Source: Nipponacmea schrenckii (taxonomy: Eukaryota; Mollusca; Gastropoda; Lottiidae). From it: a DNA stretch of 64,000 nucleotides. The notes under the pieces are model-generated. The model saw only the letters and a program-made list of their open reading frames with translations. It searched no databases and was not told the origin of the DNA. The stretch spans positions 20,446,317 through 20,510,316 of the forward strand of contig CM060202.1 in the NCBI GenBank assembly GCA_030562195.1. The letters are read 5' to 3'. Positions 1 to 12,056 of the stretch are shown here, one piece after another. Numbering within the stretch: position 1 is the first letter of the stretch; each line of letters starts with the position of its first letter. Position numbers and translations under genes: made by a program.

Positions 1-1379
1 GTAACTGTATTAAATATATCAATTTAAGTAGAACAATACAAGTCTGTTGTTGTTGTTTGTTTATTTTTATCACCAACAATGCACTACACTGAATTTAACA
101 TGTTTTGTCAACAAAAGAGGACAGTCCCACGGTCTCCAAATAGATTTGACCACTGTCCAAACTTTCCTCTGCGGTCAGATTTGTACAGTTACACATAAAC
201 TTGAGTCAAGCTTCAATTGACTTTCACCAAATCAGATAGTATCGACTTCCGATTTGGAAATGTTCCTCAAAAATTTTACTAAAAAGTCAATAGCAGAATC
301 TCATACTACAGAGGGCGCTGCTGTAATTGGGTCAAATTTCAATGTTTATTTATCGTCTTGTCCCCTGTAAATAAACACGCATACGAAAAGTTTACGATCT
401 GAAAAATAAACAGAGTTTCTTCACACCCAACAGACGACATATTTCACCAAAACACAAAATGGATGACCTCAACAGGACAGAGTTTTTAAAATTTTATTAG
501 CTTTCTCTCCTTGAAGAACTAGGCTAGCCAGAATAATTTCCATCAGGAACTGGACCCTGCAAGTTCTTTGAAGATCTTGGAAGTTCTTAACAAAACATTG
601 AAGTTGTAAGTCTAACATAAGGTTTGTGATGTCAAAGTTCACAGAGTATTTTTGTTAAATAGGCGGACCAAACCTATTATGGAAATTTAAAATTGGCCCC
701 AGTCAGACCTATAAAGTCATGAATGTTTTTGATCTGTCCATCTGTTCTGGACCTTAGGCCACGTCTTGAAATTGCTATGGTGATGGTTTTCTTATGGTCC
801 TTTAGTGACTTGACATTCACATGTGAAAGGCCTCAAGGTTTTAAAAATAAAACCCCATTTAAACCACACCTACTGAGCAAGTGTTGAAACTAGTAAAGAA
901 AATATTGTTTTCTATATTACATCATATGACATCATACATAGCAACATGATGTAATATTATGGGATAGAAATGATTCAATGTAATGAGTGTGAGATCAATC
1001 TATTGATGACAGTAATGATCTATAATCACATCATCAATGTGTCTGTTAATTAAACTAGCTAATAATACTAGACTAAACTAGCCTACAAATTATGATAGGC
1101 CAATGCTAGGCTGACTTCTTTCAGACCGTGAACTTATGTGCTTTTTGCCAGCACCTAAGATCCATAAAGATAAAGGTATCTAAGGTTAGCACTTCACATA
1201 GAAAATAGCTAGAAAATAGCCTCCATTTAGAACCAGTAGAAAATAAGAATATCATTTTGAATTATTTGCTCTTGAAAGCCGAATAAAATAATGAATTTCA
1301 ATGGATACTGTAACTCCTTTTTTCAATGACTAAACATAAAAAGAAATTTACGTGGCTGTTTTGACTTACTGGCAAAATA
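1..1379. other. No feature recognised
   Basis: AT-rich sequence without a coding frame, clear repeat family or motif I can name. It is probably intron of the Shroom-like gene. Confidence 0.4.
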
Positions 1380-1562
1380 TCCTACTCTTCTACACCCAGG
1401 GTGCTAGTGAAGACACCATGCAGTGTGCAATGAGGGTAATTTTTCCAAAACAGAAACTTTAGTCTACTCTTTATCAATTTCCAACTGCTAAGGGATCTCT
1501 CACGTGCACATCCTGTAACACACGGAGCCTCAGGTTATTGTCCCATCCCAAGCACTAGATCA
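1380..1562 (-). mobile_element. SINE copy, partial
   Basis: The complement of the SINE body is visible: cctactcttctacacccagg, gcagtgtgcaatgagggtaa and the aagggatct core, ending in a cccatcccaag stretch. The head is missing. Confidence 0.6.
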
Positions 1563-2587
1563 AATGATGCATGACTTAATGAAATAAAGAAAGTTGAGAC
1601 TCAGCAAGTTTGAAGATTAAAATAATAATATTGAGATCTAAGATCGGATCTACATGAGGTAACAAATTATAACATTACGAAGTCTTTGGGAACATCTTTC
1701 AACATATCGCCACCCCTAAGGGCCTCTTACTAACTTCTTAAAGACTTAAAGTGTCATCTTGTGCCAGGGGCCCCTAAACATTTGTCCCTACCCTAAGGAC
1801 TCTTGGTGACATATTTTCCATTAAATTAAACCCAATTAATACAGTTTGTAATTGTCAATTAAAATAAAGTTTTGCCCTATGTCTGATAAACACAAACTTA
1901 TAGAGCACAACGTTTCCACAAATTACACACTATCATGCCCGTGCCTGTGCATTTGGGAGTCTCACTTCTTAATAGCCAAACCTACATCAATACAAATGTT
2001 AACTTCTCAACCAATAAATAAATTTCAACTTATATTCAACCAGAAATCAAACTAGTTCAATAATTTAAATGGAGAAGCAGACGCGAAGATCATGTGACCT
2101 GTTAAGTATGATTTATTGATTGTATATACTCAGTCATTGTGTTTGATAATTGACTCCATTAAAATACATCTTGGTCTCGAATAATAAAACTATATAATTA
2201 TTAATCAATGTGCTTAACAATTGAAAAACTTGTTTTGATTTGCTGCGAGATATTTAAATGTAGTTTAATATTATAATATATTACAATGACGTAACTTAAC
2301 AATTTCAATAACAGACTCACCACAGCTAGAGTCAAGGACAGACTTGCATCAAAATATGCTTAACATTTACTATGTGGACTCTATGACAGAGCTGCCAAGT
2401 TGGACTGACGAAATATCTTGAGCTTCTGCAAGCTTAACAGATGCTCAGACATGCATTTGGAGCATTTTGAGACAACAAAATGACATCAGAGATAAACACA
2501 CTTTCATTAAAAAAAAGCAGACAAATTTCTGAATTACAACCATTTAATGAGAAAATTAGTTAGATTCAAGGCATCATATAATGATAC

Positions 2588-2728
2588 CCTGCTAGAACTA
2601 TCTGAATTAGGCGCCGAATGATCCGATTGCATGTCGGCCATGCTGGTGGAAGTACGCGCCACAAATAGACCAGCATATGAGTGGTCGCCCTTGACTTTCC
2701 TATTAGGCTCCACAACTTCTATTATTCT
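2588..2728 (-). CDS. Possible internal exon, function unknown
   Basis: A 47-codon open stretch on the minus strand (RIIEVVEPNRKVKGDHSYAG, then a Ser/Asp-rich part ending NSDSSSR) lies between a pyrimidine-rich acceptor (cttcggag) and a weak donor (gtatca), both phase 0. The composition looks coding and could belong to a scaffold protein such as the Shroom-like gene. The phase does not fit a direct join to the PDZ exon, and the plus strand is also open here, so this is only a candidate. Confidence 0.25.
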
Positions 2729-3221
2729 CTCCGAAGACACAGATTAAAAAACTAAGAGCTAGTGTGATCATGATGAGCTACATGTTTTGCCCAATGTCTG
2801 ATTTTTATACAATAAATTTTGTTTTACCGTGAGATTTGCAAGCCCTACAGTGAGACCGGGAGGTCTCTCTAAATATCTGAAGACTCACGGTCAATCCGTG
2901 AGACTTGGCAGGTCTGCTATAAAAGAGTTTAAAAGTCAAAGGCTTTAGGTTCTAGAAGAATGAGTATGGTTTGCTACAGCAGTGTTATCTCAGACAAGCT
3001 TGCATCAATATAATTTCAATTTCTTTTACCCACTAAACAATATTAACTATGTGTACTCTCTGAAAGAAATTCCAAGTTTAATCAATCAGTCAAAAGAGAC
3101 ATGTTCTAGAAGAATGAACATGGTCCATCTCGCTTTAATATTGATGAAATAACCTTACAAATCAATGAACCAGGCTGCATATTCTGGAAATGATCCTAGC
3201 GCTAGAATAGCCTAGGGTCTT

Positions 3222-3570
3222 AACTTCTAACACTGTTTCTAGGATATCCTAGTGTCTTAACTTCTAACACTGTTTCTAGGATATCCTAGTGTCTTAACTT
3301 CTAACACTGTTTCTAGGATACTTCTAACACCGTTTCTAGGATGTTCTAGTGTCTTAAGTTCTAACACTGTTTCTAGGATATCATAGTGTTTTAACTTCTA
3401 ACACTGTTTCTAGGATATCCTAGTGTTTTAACTTCTAACACTGTTTCTAGGATATCCTAGTGTTTTAACTTCTAACACTGTTTCTAGGATATCATAGTGT
3501 TTTAACTTCTAACACTGTTTTTAGGATAATCTAGTGTCTTAACTTCTAACACTGTTTCTAGGATATCGTA
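3222..3570. repeat. 37-bp minisatellite, about 9 copies
   Basis: Unit begins taggatatcctagtgtctt and continues aacttctaacactgtttc. Some copies are shortened. It is on the left side of the window, presumably in an intron of the Shroom-like gene. Confidence 0.85.
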
Positions 3571-3956
3571 TAAGATTGTTTCTAGAATACATGGACAGAT
3601 ATCCACAACATTACTGGTAAAGGTTTTGTACCCGAAACACACATAAAGTTTTTTAAGACAGTTCTATATGGTTGAGTTTAGTGATAAGTATAAGACGTGT
3701 ATAATTGAACCAGTTAAAATAAGATGAAGTTATACCTGAATAATTCAAGGTAATTTTAAATATTTTCTCATGGGAGCTGTAAATAGGTTTTTATTATGAT
3801 GATTGTTTTTATGTTTGTGACTGTAATCTTCAGTTTATTGTCCCATCAGAACGATTACATACTTATTTAACTCAGTTTCTCAGACTTGCATCACTGACAA
3901 AGATAAATCCGGTTGTTTAAAGCTTTCAAGTTAACGTATTGACCTATGCCTAGAAG

Positions 3957-4250
3957 CCTTGGTGGCTCAGTGAGTTAAATGCTTGATTCTAAGCTGAAAG
4001 TCCAAGTCAATCCCAGAAATTCAAGATGAACTTTGGGACGTTTGAGCTTAGTGTCTCTTAGAGAAAATAAACAGAGGCCCTGAGTGTTACAGGCTGTATA
4101 TCTTAAAGATCCCTTGACAGTTGGAAATCATGAAAAGAGTAGGTTTATACCGCTTTCCTGGCAAAATTCCTTTATTGCACACTGAATGGCATTACCTGTC
4201 TTCATTAGCCCTTTAGGTGCAGAGGAATAGGACTTAAAACTACATTTCGT
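3957..4250 (+). mobile_element. Near full-length tRNA-derived SINE
   Basis: The head has a tRNA-like box A (GGTGGCTCAGTGAGTTAAAT) and a degenerate box B about 30 bp later. The body holds the family landmarks aggccctgagtgttacaggc, gatcccttgacagttggaaa and attgcacactgaatggcatt. The 3' end carries aggtgcagaggaataggac and aaaactacattt. This is the most complete copy, about 290 bp. Confidence 0.7.
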
Positions 4251-4657
4251 AAAAACAGCAGAAGAAAGAAGGAAGAATGTGTGTTTACTGTAATGACAGA
4301 CATATTGTTCTTTCTCTAGTTAGACTAGATTGATGTACATCATTACTGTCAATAATATACTGAGAGATTAATACACTAATAATAACAGACCTTACCTGTA
4401 TATAATATCCTCTAATATTAACTGATTGTACAATGTTATAATATCCTAGTATATCTTCAGAATAAACAGAACCTCTACTAGAGTCTAGTATATACCTCTA
4501 ATCAATATTCTAACAACACACCTGAATTCAGGTAAAACTCAGATAAAATCTCATTAAAGGTGAGTCAATATCTCACAGTTCTCCAGGTCTAATAACTAAC
4601 TAATTAATAATCAATAAGGTGCAGTATACAGGTAGAGTCTTACAGGGGTCAGTTTAC

Positions 4658-4749
4658 CACAAACCACAAGATCCTGACCCTAAATTAAACCTTAATCTTG
4701 TCTTCTTTTCACCGGTCGGTTTCACAGCTCTACCCTTGTCACTGAGCAT
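4658..4749 (-). CDS. Weak candidate for another first exon on the minus strand
   Basis: A 30-codon frame starting MLSDKGRAVKPTGEKKTRLR ends with 2 nt at a possible donor (TG|GTAAAC). It shares the TGEKK motif, followed by basic residues and Phe, with the candidate exon at 8843-8749, and it has the same end phase. The similarity is short and no clear promoter motif is seen, so chance is quite possible. Confidence 0.2.
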
Positions 4750-6135
4750 GCTCCATATCTTGATGATGTCACACAAATAAACAAAGCTACATCCGACACC
4801 ATGTAGGCTGGTACGTCCAGGTAATAATCAGGTGTTGTCTATTGAAACAATGTAGTCAGGGATGTCCAGATATAGTCCAGGTAAGGCAATTAAAGATATG
4901 AAGGTTAGAATAAGTAGTCTGGGACATCCAGGTAAAACTCTAATGAAGTAGATAATGAAATGTCATTTTGATGAGACAATATAGTCTGGGACATCCAGAA
5001 CTTTACTGGTGATGTATATAAGACAATGTAGTCCTGTACAACCAGACTGACAGTAGACAAGGTTATACAGGTAATTAGTTCAGGTGTGACAAGTTGACCT
5101 AATTAATGTTGACAGGTATGACCTAGTTAAGACTATGACAGTGTAACTATACAGGTATTATAGACAATAATATACAGTTTAAATAATAACACAAAGAAAG
5201 AAACAACTATATTTTGGTTTTACAAAGAAAACAACAAAGGTCCTTGAGGATCCTTTCCACCAGCTGGTCCTTGGTCAAACCTGTTGACATTGAACTGTAC
5301 CCATTTACAGCTGGGTCCACTGGAATTATGATTGAAATTGACTTATTCAATGTCATCTGACTACACACCGATCTAAATCAGAACCCAGAGCCACCATTAA
5401 TTTGCCGTAACCAATCTAATGACGTCATGTAAATACCAACTATCTAACCGACTGTGTTATAAAACCTCATAAACATTAGTAAGTAAAAATTGGATGAAAG
5501 AGTTAACTTGATATTACTTTGTTCAAAATCTATCATTGATTAGTTTTATATGCTCTGTTTTCATGTACCTAGTCTGGACTGCTTCAACCACAATTTTATT
5601 TAGTTTTCAGTCTGTACCTCATTGAGTCCTCCAGTTAGAATACAAGTTGAACATTTCAACCTCCATTAAAATTTTAAAATCACTGAACAATATCAACTCT
5701 ATAATAATAAAATGGGTGAAAATTTAAAGAATTTGTATAAATTGAATAACAGGTAAGTTTATTGAGGGTTGGATATTAACTTTGCCAGGGGCTTGGAGAA
5801 AACTCTCTTCTAAATCTTCTATAGTCATAAAATATCAATTAATAACCGGGTAAATACTGAGAACTAATCTCACTCATTAATCAATCTATTAAAATATACT
5901 CCTGTTAGGTAAGCGCTCATATTCATAGATTCAGGGATATTGATTTATCACTGTAAGCCAGTCATGTTTGACTAGATGTCACCCTGATCCCACTCAGTAA
6001 CTCAGTTCACACACCAAAAGTTTGCATCCTCCTATTAACCCTCTTGGTTCCAGGATATTATAGTTTTCTCAGCCCAGGTTAATTAACCCTAATTAATAAA
6101 ATTTCAATCATTGAAACGAACTTTTGAATTTTTCA

Positions 6136-6432
6136 ACCAGGTTTTTCGTCAGTGATGCCGGTCGGAGGGACTGACATGGAAAAGTGTCTAGTCGTTCTGA
6201 TGGGACGATAAACTAAGGCCCTGAGTGTTACAGACTGTGATCCCTTGACAGTTTGAAATCACAAAACAAGTAGGCTACTGCCCTAGTAGCTAAAATGTCC
6301 TTCTAGAGTAGGACGTAAAACTCCATTCATTTCATTTCAGTTTGCACACTGCATGGCATTGCTCTTTTTATTTAGCCAATAAGGTGCAGAAGAGTAGGAT
6401 GTACTTCATTCATTTCATTTCAAATCTGTCAT
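6136..6432 (+). mobile_element. SINE body with duplicated 3' end
   Basis: It begins in the body (gtcagtgatgccggtcggag), runs through the gatcccttgaca core and reaches the tail (gtaggacgtaaaactccatt plus ATTTC repeats) at about 6340. It then continues with a second 3' part (tttgcacactgcatggcatt to gtaggatgtacttcattc). This looks like a SINE with a second, 3'-only copy behind it. Confidence 0.6.
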
Positions 6433-6614
6433 GTCTAATGAGAATAGAAGATAAATATAATATCAATATAACATACATAAAACAGGTTTAAACGCCCGGC
6501 GTGTCACTTCTCAAATATAACAACAATTAATATTACAATATTGACAACATTGACTCATAAACTTAATACATCAATCAATTAAAAACATATATAGAATGTC
6601 ACACTTTGTGATAG

Positions 6615-7050
6615 TATTATTAGAAAAGCCTGTAGGTGAGGGTAAAACATGATAAACTATAACTAGTGTGTAATACTGAATATCAAGAGAGTTAAATAGC
6701 ATTATTAGATGAGCCTGTAGGTGAGGGTAAAACATGATCAATAATAACTAGTGTGTAATACTGAATAGTTTAAGAGTTTTATAGTATTATTAGACAAGCC
6801 TGTAGGTGAGGGTAAACTATTAATCAATTATAACCACAATCTTTAATGAAAGAAGAGTGATACCAGTATTAGACAAGCCTGTAGGTGAGGGTAAAACTAG
6901 TTGTCTTTCTTTAATCATAGGAGAGATATATCATTATTAATCAAACCTGTAGGTGAGGTTGAACTACCATTCAATTAAAACCAGTGGTCTTACAATATAT
7001 ATAAAAGGCAAGTTATAATTATTAGACAAGCCTGTAGGTGAGGATTAAAA
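6615..7050. repeat. Spaced repeat, about 6 copies
   Basis: The phrase tattagacaagcctgtaggt followed by gagggtaaa recurs roughly every 70-100 bp with variable spacers. A weaker relative (ctctgggtgaggacaaatca) is at 9400-9530. Confidence 0.6.
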
Positions 7051-7827
7051 TAGTAATTGTTTCTGCAAATTATCGGTAAATTGGGCTCAGGTTAACACCC
7101 TAACACTAGCTTAACAGTAACCTTGGTGTCAAGAGATTGATTCTAGAATAGGGTTTACACCTGGGAATTGTCAACCCACTTCCAACCTGTCAGTGATACA
7201 GGTCTGACTTGGAATATAGCGTCTTTATTTAAATTGTCTCTCTAATCCACAGATCAGCTTATTTCAAAATCACAAAATCTAATATTTCCCTGTAAACAGA
7301 ACGTTCGTATTACGTTTGAACCCAGCAGGAATGTTAGGAATTTTGTCATTTAATTTATTTAATAGAAATTCACTGAAAAAAAAAAAAAAAACTTCCTTTC
7401 TCAACAACCGTTCAAAAGTTTGAAATCTAAATCTGTCATTTCGTTTGAACAATGTTGACAAACATGGAAAAATACAACTACGTTTTTTACCCATAATCCT
7501 AGCTGATCAAAATCGGAGGACAAAACAAACACGATCACGGCACAAACAAACGTTTTCACATTAAGAACATTCCAAGACCAAGTTACCTCCCTTGTCAAAC
7601 AAAATAAACTGCGTTGCATTCTTGGGTTGCAATGTTACGCTATTTCTGATAGGTTGAAATTGTGTCAATATAGAGAACAGTATTAGGGTTGGCACAGTAA
7701 CGAAACTGTCTGCTGATCTGTACCAGTGACAAGAGACAATGTTTAAGAGAAAATCTCTGAGTATTATATCTATAACAATTGATACATTGTTTCTAACAGA
7801 CACCTTTCTTACTTTTCTTACCTTAAA

Positions 7828-8560
7828 GATATACTGTGTCTTAGAATGAACATAAATACAAATCCTTTAAACTTGGCCAATAAGAGTATATATTCATCAG
7901 TAGATAAACCTGCTGTCATAAAAAAATATTATTGAAAAATAATATGTTTTGTGTTGACCAATCGTATTGTGTGTTTTAAAGTTCTCCCGCGAACTGATCT
8001 ATCTCCGGTACCTTCTTTCATTGTTCTTACTTCAACCCGCCATTGAGAACTTCGTTAAATTTGCAGTTGAAAACCCACCTCCTCCCCTTCTTCCACCTCT
8101 CTTTGTTGCTTTGTATTACATGTACTATTTATTTATTAGATTTTGGAATTGGCATATAGAAGTTTTATTAAGCCCAACTAGCTGTTGGAATTTAGTAATT
8201 GTTATGTTGTATATTTTTATTGTTTATTTTGTATCATTTATTTTCATTTTAGTCATTCAAATAAATGGCAGTATCACACTCAATCTGGTTCTGATTTGTT
8301 TTGGGAGAGGGTGAAGGAGTATAAACACAAATAACATAACAGAATCCTTATATAATCTGATAAATCCAAAACACTTCGAAATTTTCAAGAAAAATTCAAT
8401 TGATTATTGAAAAAACGCTTAATAAATTGATTAAGTGTTTTTCAATCATTACTTAGTTCTGTGAGTTGTCTAGATTGTACAGGGATTCTGTTACTTTATG
8501 ACACCAGGTAAGTTTACTGATGAATATACATATATATTCGAGACCATTCTCGATAACTGA
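7828..8560. mobile_element. Interrupted MITE family A copy
   Basis: The left arm (atatactgtgtcttagaatg) is at 7828, and the central hairpin and right arm (acgcttaataaattgattaa, ttatgacaccaggtaagttt) are at 8400-8530. Between them is unrelated sequence with a plus-strand open stretch that lacks coding signs. Confidence 0.4.
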
Positions 8561-8748
8561 AATGGGAGGGGGGAGGGAGGATATATCATGGTCATATATT
8601 GAAGATGGTTGTTTAATCAAAGTAGTCATGTGACCAAGATTGACTGTATAGTACTAAAGATTATTTTTACCTACAAGTACTATAATAGTTTATCATTCTA
8701 CCCCAGAATGTTTACAAGGGTAAATCTAAAAAATAAAACCAAACTTAC

Positions 8749-8843
8749 TTGTTACCGGTCCAGCTAGCTCTAAACCTCAACTCTCGGCTAAAATCCAACA
8801 AAAATTTAAACCTTTTTTTCTCTCCTGTCTTTTTCGACGCCAT
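8749..8843 (-). CDS. Candidate alternative first exon (PDZ-less isoform) of the Shroom-like gene
   Basis: An ATG in the context AAAATGGCG opens a 31-codon frame (MASKKTGEKKRFKFLLDFSR and on to RASWTGN) that ends with 2 nt at a good donor, AA|GTAAGT. The PDZ exon 12202-12057 also ends with 2 nt over, so both could splice into the same downstream exon. AAATGGCG also fits a YY1-type site, often found just after transcription starts. No acceptor is evident directly upstream. I infer an internal promoter giving an isoform that replaces the PDZ domain with a short basic N-terminus. It could instead be the first exon of a separate gene, or chance. Confidence 0.4.
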
Positions 8844-8849
8844 TTTCAC

Positions 8850-11754
8850 AGATTTTACAAGTCACATGTACAATACAATTCACTGACGGCAATGTTGGAG
8901 TTCCTTAAAGTTAGGTAGTACTTAGTGAAGCATAGTCTTGACATCCACAAAACATCATTTAGAATATGTAGGATTGGTGAAACAATAAAACAACAGCCCT
9001 GTTAGGTACCTACAGAAATATCCATCTTAATTCATTTCAAATCAACTTTATCACTAGTTAGACTAATATAGAGAGAGTAAGTTCTTTACTGTCAGAACTC
9101 ACTGGAAATATTCAGAGTTTATTTTCATGTCATCTTCAACTTTCAATATAAAATAAAGTTTTACACAATTCTATTCATCTATAGGAATAAAGAAAAACAT
9201 CTAACAACAGTCCAAATCACAAAAACAGAACCATAATCCAATAACATACAACAGAAAAGATATACAATAGAGACTGTGTTATAATTTAAACACTTAACAA
9301 ATATAGTCCAGATAACAACTAGAAGACTTCCTTCATTAAAAATCTAATCAACTCTAATCAGTGAGTGAAAATAATTAACAAAAAACCTTCCCAAACTCTC
9401 TCTGGGTGAGGACAAATCACAAACATGTAATAGCTTCAAGACCTCTGGGTGAGGATAAATCACATCAGACTGCTATCAAGTAATGGCTTTCAAAACCTGT
9501 GGGTAAGGATATATCACAACAGTTCAATTCACAATTCACTTCTTGATCACAAATCACAAAACATTTGAATTTCAAATATGTTCATCGTTTTAGGACGTGA
9601 TTCATGCTCAAACAAATGAATACTTTTAACGTGAACAGAAAAGTCTGGACAAGCCTTTAATTCACAATGGTAAATGAAAAGAATGGAGTTTTACATCCTA
9701 CACATCCTCCTAGATCTTTCAAACTAAACAGCAGGGAACCATTTTCTCCCAAAAACAGAACCACTTTTCACAAAATCTCTTCTTTAATCCATGATTCAGA
9801 AAGTAGTTATAGCAGCAAAATTCTAGTCAAATATTCCAATTGACAAGATTGAGTAACAAATTTTAACTATTTCCAGTGTTCAAATCACAAAGCAATCAGA
9901 CCCCAGTGGCCTGGGTGAAATTCAGGTAAATTGTAATCAGTAGAGAAAGTACAGGTAGAAATGTCTGGTATTTTCAGGTGGTGAGAGAAACCGTTATAAT
10001 ATCATTCTATCAACTATTTGACTAGAAATTGGTTAGATTTGCCTTCCACCCTTTTAAAATAGCTTTTATCCTTTACGCCCTCTTTGTTGGCGTTTATCCT
10101 ATACAGCCTCTAGATTGGCTAATATCATCTTTACACACTCCATATAGCTTTCCCTTGCCCTTTACGTCCTCTAGATTGACTTTCACTTGTCTTTACATCC
10201 TCCAAGTTGACTTAATTTCAAAACTACCTTGCCTTAAACCCTTTTAGAATGGTTTGTATCCTTTACACTCTCTTGGCTGGCTTTCAATCTTTATGGTTGT
10301 CTTTCTAATATTTTAAAAGCCTCTTGGTTGGCTAATATTTTTAAGCCTTTACACATGTGTCAGGAGCATAAGCTGGGCTCTAGTCTATAAGCTTTCATTA
10401 AGTTATGTATTGGAAAGTTTCCAACTTCCATTTCTAAAACTAGCTGTCCTGATGAGGATTGTGTATCTTAAATACTGTCAACAGATAGAGATGAGTAGCC
10501 AGTATGGATAATCACATCCACCCAGCTCAGACTAATCCTAATCTTGGCAGATTGACAAAAACACGTCGAAAACTACACAAGAACTTCAACTAAACACAAC
10601 AGTTCGAGGGATATTACAACATTTTCTCTCCAGCAGACTCAAACATGGTGTTCAATGTTTTATAATCTGGCCACGACTCAAAATCAATGATAACAAAATA
10701 TTCTAACACGGAAACTAGGTTTTAGATTTTAAATACCTTCTATTCAAATCTTTAAACTTTTAAAATCTCTTCATATTCATGTTTAATTCAAATAACATCT
10801 TTTCTTAAATTACACAATCAGAGGAATCTGGCACTGAAATCAAACTGATATTTATAATTCATTCTGAAATCAGAAAACTCTTAAATTGTTGTCTCAGACT
10901 CCCAATATTTCAACTTTTTATTATTATATGATGTATATCTATCTGAACTTTTCCATACTTTTGAAAAAAAATTCAGTTGTCCACAAAATAGGAACACAGA
11001 AAAGGAACACAAAATAGAAAGATCGAAATGAAATGAATTGAGTTTTACATCCTACTCTTTTGCACCTTATGGGCAAAATGAACACTGAAAATGAACACAA
11101 AATTAGAAACACAGAAAAACAGAAAATTAGATAAATTCACATTTTTAATAAATCTTATTTATTCATCCACTTTAAACACCATTCAATTATCACATAAAAA
11201 TTAAAACTTAGAATTTAAATTGTATGTATTAGAAAGTTGTCCACATTTCAATAAACCTTATTAATCCAAAAATCAAACACAGAAAATTGACAGTATCATA
11301 AAACAGTGAGGAAAACCTGGTATTAACCCACAAGGAAGTTCAAATAATTTATTTAGTTTTAATCAATTTACTCCAATCATATTATTATGACATGAGGAAA
11401 CCTTCAGGCAATAACCTTACATGTATGGTTTTTACATATTTAATATTTTACAATTAAATACCTGTATATCTCTAGATATCAAATAAACTGATTTGTTTAC
11501 AATCCTGTAGAATCCATATTTCTATCAAAATTATGAATAACATTAAAGAAATAAACATTAGTCTCATTAGCATAATTGGTGTGTAATTGCAATAGATCAC
11601 ATGACAAACTTTATAAATTACAAAGTCAATTCCAGTGATACTAAGATTGTAAATATTTCATTATTGATTATTGATTATTGGTTGTAAAATGACATCATGT
11701 GATAAAATCAATGATCTAGAGCCTCATAAAGTAGACCTCTCTTCAGGATGGGAT
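8850..11754. other. Intronic sequence with degenerate low-order repeats
   Basis: It holds SINE 3' fragments (9670-9715, 11025-11075), a degenerate pyrimidine-rich repeat at 10035-10350 (cctttacgccctctagattg type) and a few gggtgaggataaatcac phrases at 9400-9530. No exon was recognised. Confidence 0.4.
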
Positions 11755-11998
11755 GGTGCCACTTGGTCATTGTGCATACGGGAACGTGTCTGACCTAGTT
11801 ACTACAATCAGGACACAACGATAATTAGGAGATATTTTAAAGGTGTGACTTCACCAAACTACTTTTCTATACAGGAGAATATCATGACCCTTTACATCAT
11901 TCAACTGATTTAGTTTGACATTGTAATTTAATGGACTCTAATTAGGTTTGGGTCTGTTATTTCCATGACGTTAGAACGACACGATAGTTTCGGATGGC
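11755..11998. mobile_element. Dispersed repeat (family C) next to the second PDZ exon
   Basis: About 240 bp bounded by TGGTGCCA and TGGCACCA-like ends. It shares long segments with 58890-59110: gatttagttt(c)acattgtaa, ctaattaggtttgggtctgt and agaacgacacgatagttt. It ends about 60 bp from the donor of exon 12202-12057. Confidence 0.45.
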
Positions 11999-12056
11999 AC
12001 CAACTATTAGTCAATTATTCAAACTACAATATAGTTATAAAATATAACATTCTTAC

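Noticed and set aside
7967..8314. 115-codon plus-strand frame with hydrophobic stretches
   Set aside because: AT-rich sequence inside an interrupted MITE; hydrophobicity follows from T-rich codons, and no splice context or conserved motif is seen.
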